Part shown: positions 58,568 to 64,000 of the stretch, piece by piece
Position numbering within the stretch: position 1 is the first letter of the stretch
How the letters are laid out: each line of letters starts with the position of its first letter
DNA from: Thermobrachium celere DSM 8682
GTDB taxonomy: Bacteria > Bacillota > Clostridia > Clostridiales > Caloramatoraceae
Assembly (NCBI RefSeq): GCF_000430995.1
Contig: NZ_HF952018.1
Location: 111,927 to 175,926 of the forward strand
DNA: 64,000 nt
Reading direction: 5' to 3'
Translations under genes and position numbers: made by a program
The notes under the pieces: generated by a model
Told to the model about the DNA's origin: nothing
Databases searched by the model: none
Seen by the model: only the letters and a program-made list of their open reading frames with translations

Positions 58568-58596
58568 GAAGGGGCTTTAAGCCCCTTCTTCTTTTT
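58567..58596. terminator. Bidirectional terminator between hpf and the nuclease gene
   Basis: AGAAGGGGC / GCCCCTTCT with loop TTTAA then TCTTTTT. The hairpin also encodes the last codons of the minus-strand gene, and its loop provides that gene's stop codon. Confidence 0.85.
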
Positions 58597-59497
58597 CCAA
58601 CCTATCTTGAAAACCTGATATAAGCTCACTTATGTACATTTTAGCTTCAAATAAGCTAAGAGCTGTTAAATCAAATGTTGATGAAAGGTTTTTGCTAAGC
58701 CCTGGTTGTAAATCAGATATAATGAGTAAAGAATTTTCTTTTGATGTTCCCATACGTTTTCTAAAATCAGAGTACTTTGATATATATCTTTGATAATCCC
58801 CTGTTTTGCATTCAATCCATATAGGAACATTTTTAACTATAAAAAGTAAATCCACTTCAAAGTTATCGCCATTTGGAAGTTCCAATTGGCAGTTTTGTAC
58901 AAAGGAAAAGTCATCTATTCCCTTTGACTGAAGCTCACTAATTATAATATTTAATATATAATTTTCAAGCCAACCACCAGTGAAAAAGTTAATAACTCTT
59001 CCAATTCTTTGAGGTGCCCCAGTAATCACTCTACTTGCTTTTTTATAGGAATAGTTTGATAAAAAAGCATTTTTATAAAGAAGGCTACAAAACTGAGTAC
59101 AGTATGTTATTACTTCTTGGGGTTTATTTTGCATATTATAAAAAAAACTATTTCCATTTGAAAGAGAAGGTTTAATGACCGAATAGAGTTCTCTTAAATA
59201 CTCATATCTATTTCCAAGGTAATTAGAGAGCTTCATGAATATATCGTCATCTACTTCAGTTTTATAATTTTTTATCATCATTTTTCTAGATTGCAAATAT
59301 TCAATTGCAGCATTTTCATTAGTTGGCGGTGTTTCGCTATTTTGATTTTCAGACGAAGTAGTGTGATTTATTCTTTCTAACTTTATTAAATTTTTCTTAC
59401 CTTGTAGATTACCTTCAATTTTTAAATTTAGTAGTCTAATTTCTTCCCTTAAAAGTCTAATTTCTTCAGATAGTTGACGTAATAGTGTTTCATCCAA
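58577..59497 (-). CDS. Coiled-coil protein with a PD-(D/E)XK nuclease-like domain
   Basis: The TTG at 59497, eight bases after GGGGGGTGAT, gives about 306 residues. Residues 3-30 form a heptad-rich coiled coil (LLRQLSEEIRLLREEIRLL). The C-terminal third has NFEVDLLFIVKNVPIWIECKTGD, the Asp...Glu-x-Lys pattern of restriction-like nucleases (about Asp215, Glu229, Lys231), similar to DUF1887-type domains of CRISPR-associated nucleases, but I see no CARF domain and no CRISPR array. The middle region is unrecognised. A leader terminator precedes the gene. Confidence 0.68.
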   Translation of the reverse strand: MDETLLRQLSEEIRLLREEIRLLNLKIEGNLQGKKNLIKLERINHTTSSENQNSETPPTNENAAIEYLQSRKMMIKNYKTEVDDDIFMKLSNYLGNRYEYLRELYSVIKPSLSNGNSFFYNMQNKPQEVITYCTQFCSLLYKNAFLSNYSYKKASRVITGAPQRIGRVINFFTGGWLENYILNIIISELQSKGIDDFSFVQNCQLELPNGDNFEVDLLFIVKNVPIWIECKTGDYQRYISKYSDFRKRMGTSKENSLLIISDLQPGLSKNLSSTFDLTALSLFEAKMYISELISGFQDRLEKEEGA

Positions 59498-59567
59498 AAC
59501 ATCACCCCCCAAACTTCTGTCACTTTGTATATATTCTATATATATTTTCCAATTCCTTCTCTGATAT

Positions 59568-59594
59568 AAAAAAAATACCCACATTAGTGTGGGT
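59568..59594 (-). terminator. Leader terminator (attenuator) of the nuclease gene
   Basis: On the minus strand, ACCCACA / TGTGGGT (59577-59583 and 59588-59594) with a four-base loop is followed by ATTTTTTTT. It lies between the minus-strand promoter at 59656-59684 and the TTG at 59497. Confidence 0.75.
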
Positions 59595-59655
59595 AGGGGG
59601 AGTGGTGTATTTGGGGGTTTCAAATTTCGTCAATTATCTACATATCTTTACTTTA

Positions 59656-59684
59656 ATTTTAGTACTAAAGTCTAATTTTGTCAA
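59656..59684 (-). promoter_or_regulatory. Promoter of the minus-strand nuclease gene
   Basis: On the minus strand TTGACA (59684-59679) and TAAAAT (59661-59656) are separated by 17 bases. The predicted leader is about 150 nucleotides and includes the hairpin at 59577-59594. Confidence 0.75.
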
Positions 59685-59740
59685 CTAAAATTTTCTAAAA
59701 AAGTTTCAATTTATATTTACATAATCTAAACTTATAAATA

Positions 59741-59769
59741 TTGATAATAAATTTCTTAAATGCTATAAT
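59741..59769 (+). promoter_or_regulatory. Promoter of secA
   Basis: TTGATA (59741-59746), 17-base spacer, extended -10 TGCTATAAT (hexamer 59764-59769), about 39 bases before the secA start. Confidence 0.8.
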
Positions 59770-59807
59770 GAAATTTGTATTTAAATTTATAAAAGAAGGT
59801 GAAAAGC

Positions 59808-62309
59808 GTGGGAATTTTAGAAAAACTATTTGGTACATATAGTGAGAGAGAAATAAAAAGGATTATGCCTATAGTTGAAAAAATAGAATCTTTAGAACAT
59901 GATATGGCTATGCTTACAGATGAAGAACTGCGAGGAAAAACGTTTGAGTTCAAGAAAAGATTAGAAAATGGTGAAACATTAGACGACATACTACCTGAAG
60001 CTTTTGCTGTTGTAAGAGAGGCAGCTTGGAGAGTATATGGAATAAAACACTATAGGGTTCAATTAATTGGTGGTATAGTACTTCATCAAGGAAGAATAGC
60101 TGAAATGAAGACAGGTGAAGGTAAAACATTGGTTGCAACTTTACCTGCATATTTAAATGCGTTAACAGGTAAAGGTGTACATGTAGTTACAGTTAATGAT
60201 TATCTAGCTAAACGTGATAGAGATTGGACAGGTAAGATTTATGAGTTTTTAGGTCTAACAGTTGGTGTTATAACTCATGAATTAGATTCAGCACAAAGAA
60301 GAGAAGCATACAACTGTGATATAACATATGGAACTAATAACGAGTTTGGTTTTGACTATTTAAGAGATAACATGGTTATCTATAAAGAAGAAATGGTTCA
60401 AAGAGAACTAAACTATGCTATAATAGACGAAGTTGACTCAATTTTAATAGATGAAGCTAGAACACCTCTTATAATTTCTGGAGAAGGTGAAAAGTCAACT
60501 TATTTATATAATGTTGCAGATATGTTTGTTAGAACATTATCAGCTGAAGACTATGAAGTTGATGAAAAGCAACATGCAGTTATTTTAACTGAAACTGGAG
60601 TACAAAAGGCTGAAAAATTCTTCAATATAGAAAACTATGCAGATGCTGAAAACATGGAGATACAGCATCATGTAATTCAGGCATTAAAGGCACATAAACT
60701 AATGAAGAAGGATATAGATTATGTTGTAAAAGATGGAGAGATAATAATAGTAGACGAGTTTACAGGAAGATTGATGTATGGTAGACGTTATTCAGATGGA
60801 CTTCATCAAGCAATAGAAGCAAAAGAAGGTGTAAAGGTACAAAGTGAATCAAAAACACTTGCAACTATTACATTCCAAAATTATTTTAGATTATATAATA
60901 AAATAGCAGGTATGACAGGTACAGCTCAGACAGAAGAGAGTGAATTTAGAGAAATATATGGGCTAGATGTTATTGTTATACCAACTAATAAGCCTGTGAT
61001 TAGGAAGGATTATCCAGATATTGTTTATAAAACTGAATATGCTAAATTTAATGCTATTGTAAATGAGATAGTTGAAACCTACAAAAAAGGTCAACCAGTT
61101 TTAGTTGGTACAATAAGCATAGAAAAATCAGAACTGCTATCGGATATGTTGAAAAAGAGAGGAATACCTCATCAGGTACTAAATGCTAAATATCACGAAA
61201 AGGAAGCAGAAATAGTTGCAAATGCTGGACAAAAGGGAATGGTTACGATTGCAACGAATATGGCTGGACGTGGTACAGACATAAAGCTTGGTGAGGGAGT
61301 TGCTGAACTTGGAGGACTTAAGATAATTGGTACTGAAAGGCATGAATCAAGAAGAATTGATAACCAATTAAGAGGACGTTCAGGACGTCAGGGAGACCCT
61401 GGTGAATCAAGATTCTATATATCCCTTGAAGATGATTTGATGAGACTGTTTGGTTCTGAAAGGCTTAAGAACATTGTTGAAAAACTTGGAATGCCTGATG
61501 ATGAACCAATTGAAAGTAAAATGGTTACTAATGCAATAGAACAGGCACAAAAGAGAGTTGAAGGTAACAACTTTGAAATAAGAAAGTCCCTATTGCAGTA
61601 TGATAATGTAATGAATAAGCAAAGAGAGATCATATATAGCCAAAGAAGACAAGTGCTAGAAGGAGAAAACTTAAGAGATACAATATTTAAGATGATTGAG
61701 GATGTAGTTGATGCTGCAATTAATTCTCATATATCTGATGATAGACATAGAGAAGAATGGGATTTAAAAGGGCTCTTAAGATATTTTGCAGATGTGTTTA
61801 ATATTGATACCAAGTTAAACTTTGAAGAATTTGAAAAACTAAACAGAGAAGAAATAAGAGAAAAACTTTTAGGTGTTGCAACTTCAATGTATGAAAATAA
61901 GGAAAAGGAATTTGAAGAAGAGAAGATTAGAGAGATTGAAAGAATAGTTCTTTTAAGAACTGTTGATGTTAAGTGGATGGATCATATTGATGCAATGGAG
62001 CATCTAAAACAAGGTATTGGATTAAGGGCATATAGACAAAGGGATCCAATTTATGAGTACCAAATTGAAGGTATGAATATGTTTGATGAAATGATATATA
62101 GCATAAAGGAAGATACATTAAGATTCCTATATAGATTAAAACCAGAAAGAGAAGTAAAGAGAGAAAGAGTAGCAAAGGAAACATCAACAAACTATGATGA
62201 ATCAGTAAAAAAGACTCCTATAAAGAAAGAAAAAGAAGTAGGTAGAAATGAGCCATGTCCTTGTGGCAGTGGCAAAAAATATAAACATTGTTGTGGTAAA
62301 AATAAATAA
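59808..62309 (+). CDS. secA: Preprotein translocase ATPase SecA
   Basis: Motor ATPase of the Sec pathway, 833 residues. GTG 59808 has GAAGGTG nine bases upstream and gives the family N-terminus [18 protein letters not shown]. Walker A is [23 protein letters not shown]-box equivalent [21 protein letters not shown], and [17 protein letters not shown]. The C-terminus has the zinc-binding tail [19 protein letters not shown] codon at 59799 is three bases from the ribosome site and is rejected. Confidence 0.97.
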   Translation: MGILEKLFGTYSEREIKRIMPIVEKIESLEHDMAMLTDEELRGKTFEFKKRLENGETLDDILPEAFAVVREAAWRVYGIKHYRVQLIGGIVLHQGRIAEMKTGEGKTLVATLPAYLNALTGKGVHVVTVNDYLAKRDRDWTGKIYEFLGLTVGVITHELDSAQRREAYNCDITYGTNNEFGFDYLRDNMVIYKEEMVQRELNYAIIDEVDSILIDEARTPLIISGEGEKSTYLYNVADMFVRTLSAEDYEVDEKQHAVILTETGVQKAEKFFNIENYADAENMEIQHHVIQALKAHKLMKKDIDYVVKDGEIIIVDEFTGRLMYGRRYSDGLHQAIEAKEGVKVQSESKTLATITFQNYFRLYNKIAGMTGTAQTEESEFREIYGLDVIVIPTNKPVIRKDYPDIVYKTEYAKFNAIVNEIVETYKKGQPVLVGTISIEKSELLSDMLKKRGIPHQVLNAKYHEKEAEIVANAGQKGMVTIATNMAGRGTDIKLGEGVAELGGLKIIGTERHESRRIDNQLRGRSGRQGDPGESRFYISLEDDLMRLFGSERLKNIVEKLGMPDDEPIESKMVTNAIEQAQKRVEGNNFEIRKSLLQYDNVMNKQREIIYSQRRQVLEGENLRDTIFKMIEDVVDAAINSHISDDRHREEWDLKGLLRYFADVFNIDTKLNFEEFEKLNREEIREKLLGVATSMYENKEKEFEEEKIREIERIVLLRTVDVKWMDHIDAMEHLKQGIGLRAYRQRDPIYEYQIEGMNMFDEMIYSIKEDTLRFLYRLKPEREVKRERVAKETSTNYDESVKKTPIKKEKEVGRNEPCPCGSGKKYKHCCGKNK

Positions 62310-62326
62310 AAGGGAAGGTGATTATA

Positions 62327-63455
62327 GTGCACGTAATGTTTGAAGAACACTATGCAGCAATTAAACCTATGAGGGAAGCACTAAAGGAAATGGGGGCTTC
62401 TCTTTGACATCGCTAGTTTGAAGCAGGAGATAGAAAACTTAGAAAATAAAATGAATGACCCAAGTTTTTGGGATGATCCTCAAAATGCACAGGTAGTAAC
62501 TCAAAAATTAAAGTCTCTAAAGGATAAAGTAGAAAGATATGAAAACCTTGTAAGAAGGGTAGATGATTTAGAAGTTCTAATAGAACTATCAGATGAAGTA
62601 GAGGATTTAGATGCATTAGAAGAAATAGTTCAAGAAAGAAAGGATATAGAAAAGAAGATAGAAGATTTTAAGATTGAAATATTACTTTCAGGTGAATATG
62701 ATAAAAACAATGCAATTATGACAATACATGCAGGTGCTGGTGGAACAGAGGCATGTGACTGGACATCAATGCTTTTAAGACTATATACAAGATGGGCAGA
62801 AAAGAAGGGCTATAAAGTTGATGTTGTTGATATGCTTCCAGGCGATGAAGCAGGAGTTAAGAGTGTTACCCTTGAAATAAAAGGAGAATATGCCTACGGA
62901 TATCTTAAGGCAGAAAAGGGTGTACACAGACTTGTTAGAATTTCTCCATTTGATGCAGCAGGCAAAAGACATACATCCTTTGCATCTGTAGAAGTTCTAC
63001 CAGAGATTACACCTGAACAGGATATAGAAATTAGGGCTGAAGATTTAAAAATAGACACTTATCGTTCAGGTGGAGCAGGTGGACAATATGTAAACAAGAC
63101 AGAGTCAGCAATAAGAATTACTCACATACCAACTGGTATAGTTGTACAATGTCAGACAGAACGTTCACAGCATGCAAATAGAGAAAGAGCTATGAAGATG
63201 TTAAAGTCAAAGCTTATTGAACTTAAGGAAAGAGAACATAAGGAAAAGATAGAGGACTTAACAGGAGACCTAAAGGATATAGGATGGGGAAGCCAAATAA
63301 GATCCTATGTTTTCCAACCATATACTCTTGTTAAGGACCATAGAACAGGTGTTGAAATAGGTAATGTTCAAGCAGTTATGGATGGAGAAATAGATGAGTT
63401 CATAAATGCATATCTAAAGGGACAAACTGCAAGTGGTAATACAGATATAGAATAA
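62327..63455 (+). CDS. prfB: Peptide chain release factor 2 with programmed +1 frameshift
   Basis: Recognises UGA and UAA. A 26-codon first part starts at GTG 62327 (AGGGAAGGTG upstream) and stops at TGA 62405-62407 in the context CTT TGA C; decoding shifts by +1 on CTT and continues at 62406 with GACATCGCTAGT. The total is about 375 residues. The slip site is preceded by GGGGG (62392-62396), the stimulatory Shine-Dalgarno-like element. RF2 features are the SPF tripeptide (RISPFDAAGKRHTS) and GGQ in YRSGGAGGQYVNKTESA. Feedback by RF2 level is expected. Confidence 0.95.
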
Positions 63456-63595
63456 ATTACGTTTTAAGAATTAAAAAGGTTCTTTGTCAATAGTTGGGGC
63501 GGGTATTTATTTAGAATGCCTGTCCTTTCTTATTTGAGAGGAATTTTAGAAAGATAAATTGGTTTTGAGGGAGTTTGCCTAAAAGTTTGCATGAC

Positions 63596-63624
63596 AAAAA
63601 GACCAACGGTAGTTGGGTTCTTTT
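63596..63624 (-). terminator. Terminator of the transposase gene
   Basis: On the minus strand GAACCCAAC / GTTGGTC with a TACC loop (one bulge) followed by TTTTTG, located just after the transposase stop. Confidence 0.65.
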
Positions 63625-63645
63625 AAATATAATATTTTATAAAAT

Positions 63646-63999
63646 TTAGTTACAACAATGAAGTATTCTATTTCTAAACCTATCAAAATTTTTAAAGCCG
63701 AAGGCATTTCTTTTAATAACTTTAATCTTGTTATTAAATCCTTCTATACAAGCATTTGTGTAAGGAATATCAAAAGAATTAACTATTCCATCGAAATATC
63801 TAATATAAGTATCAGCACATTTTTTGAATTCTTTAAGACCACTATTTTGAGCAAGTTTTATCCATTCCTTTAATAAAGTACGAGCTTCCTTAGAAGAAGA
63901 TGCAGTTTCAGTAATTTTTAATAACTTTTCTTTTAATGCATGAGCAATAGCTAAATCGCTATTATAAGAAAGCATAACATGTAAAGCAGCTTTTGATTC
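63646..63999 (-). CDS. ISL3 family transposase, C-terminal fragment (cut by window edge)
   Basis: The frame is open to the window edge, so the N-terminus lies outside. The visible 117 residues include SKAALHVMLSYNSDLAIAHALKEKLLKI, LLKEWIKLAQNSGLKEFKKCADTY and the very conserved FDIPYTNACIEGFNNKIKVIKRNAFGFKNFDRFRNRIL, the C-terminal part of the ISL3 DDE domain with the final catalytic Glu in CIEGFNN. No frameshift in the visible part, so the element may be active. Confidence 0.88.
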   Translation of the reverse strand, partial: ESKAALHVMLSYNSDLAIAHALKEKLLKITETASSSKEARTLLKEWIKLAQNSGLKEFKKCADTYIRYFDGIVNSFDIPYTNACIEGFNNKIKVIKRNAFGFKNFDRFRNRILHCCN

Positions 64000-64000
64000 A

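Larger units (their letters stand above)
63478..64000. mobile_element. ISL3-family insertion sequence, 3' end
   Basis: Starts 22 bases after prfB with a terminal-repeat-like end GGTTCTTTGTCAATAGTTGG (63478-63497), the pattern seen at ISL3 ends, and contains a minus-strand transposase running out of the window. The other terminal repeat and the target duplication are outside the window. Confidence 0.75.

Noticed and set aside
58577..59497. CRISPR-associated CARF nuclease (Can/Card type)
   Set aside because: Only the nuclease-like motif is seen; no CARF domain, cas gene or array lies in the window.
62327..62420. In-frame TGA early in prfB suggesting a pseudogene
   Set aside because: CTT TGA C with an upstream GGGGG is the programmed frameshift site of RF2; the rest of the gene is intact.

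Overview
The window is a low-GC chromosome segment from a spore-forming, anaerobic member of the Clostridia. The evidence is AT-rich DNA with abundant AGA/AGG and ATA codons, strong AGGAGG-type ribosome binding sites, the anaerobic (cobalt-early) cobalamin pathway, sporulation genes (spoIID, spoIIQ, spoIIID, yyaC) and a raiA-motif RNA. Gene content and order resemble Clostridiaceae, perhaps a Caloramator-like genus, but I cannot fix the species.

Layout. (1) 1-21450: one long plus-strand cluster for corrin synthesis. It runs cobS (cut by the window edge), cobC, cbiMNQ cobalt uptake, cbiP, cbiB, cobD, pduX, cbiA, cbiX, cbiC, D, E, T, L, F, G, H, J, then hemA, a sirC-like dehydrogenase, hemC, cobA-hemD, hemB and hemL. 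Together these take glutamyl-tRNA to uroporphyrinogen III, precorrin-2, sirohydrochlorin, cobalt insertion and the finished lower loop. No hemE, hemG or hemH is present, so the tetrapyrrole genes here serve cobalamin and siroheme rather than heme. Most neighbours overlap by 4 to about 40 bases. (2) 21615-34071: housekeeping genes: yqhQ, prmC, two half-size chromate transporters, prfA, two unknown membrane proteins, a ZIP transporter, the Sua5/YwlC enzyme, a low-molecular-weight phosphatase, rpiB, upp, dCMP deaminase, a WecA/TagO transferase, a UDP-GlcNAc 2-epimerase and thiolase. (3) 34146-34300: a self-contained structured RNA with promoter and terminator, then a separate promoter and the ATP synthase operon atpIBEFHAGDC (34471-41116). 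(4) 41179-46685: the conserved ywmB-murA-spoIID-spoIIQ-spoIIID-mbl block, then yyaC, an unknown anchored protein and a TtcA-family enzyme. (5) 48946-49462: a tandem duplication of Val-Thr-Tyr tRNA genes. (6) 49975-52258: a SAM-I riboswitch with metK, followed by the DUF1659, DUF2922 and YvrJ small genes. (7) 52263-57565: a promoter with a perfect LexA box inside its spacer drives a ComK-like protein, RecD2, a ComFA-like protein that has lost its ATPase motifs, and ComFC; a raiA-motif RNA starts three bases after comFC. (8) 57812-59497: a cluster of DnaA boxes, hpf, and a minus-strand PD-(D/E)XK-like nuclease with a leader terminator. (9) 59808-63455: secA and prfB with its programmed frameshift, followed at once by one end of an ISL3-type insertion sequence.

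The most interesting parts are the SOS-controlled competence-like operon (52263-57341) with the raiA RNA at its tail, the unassigned structured RNA in front of the ATP synthase operon, the DnaA-box cluster upstream of hpf, and two places where an intrinsic terminator is fused to the translation start of the next gene (thl and ywmB). All identifications are from reading motifs and gene order; no database search was run.
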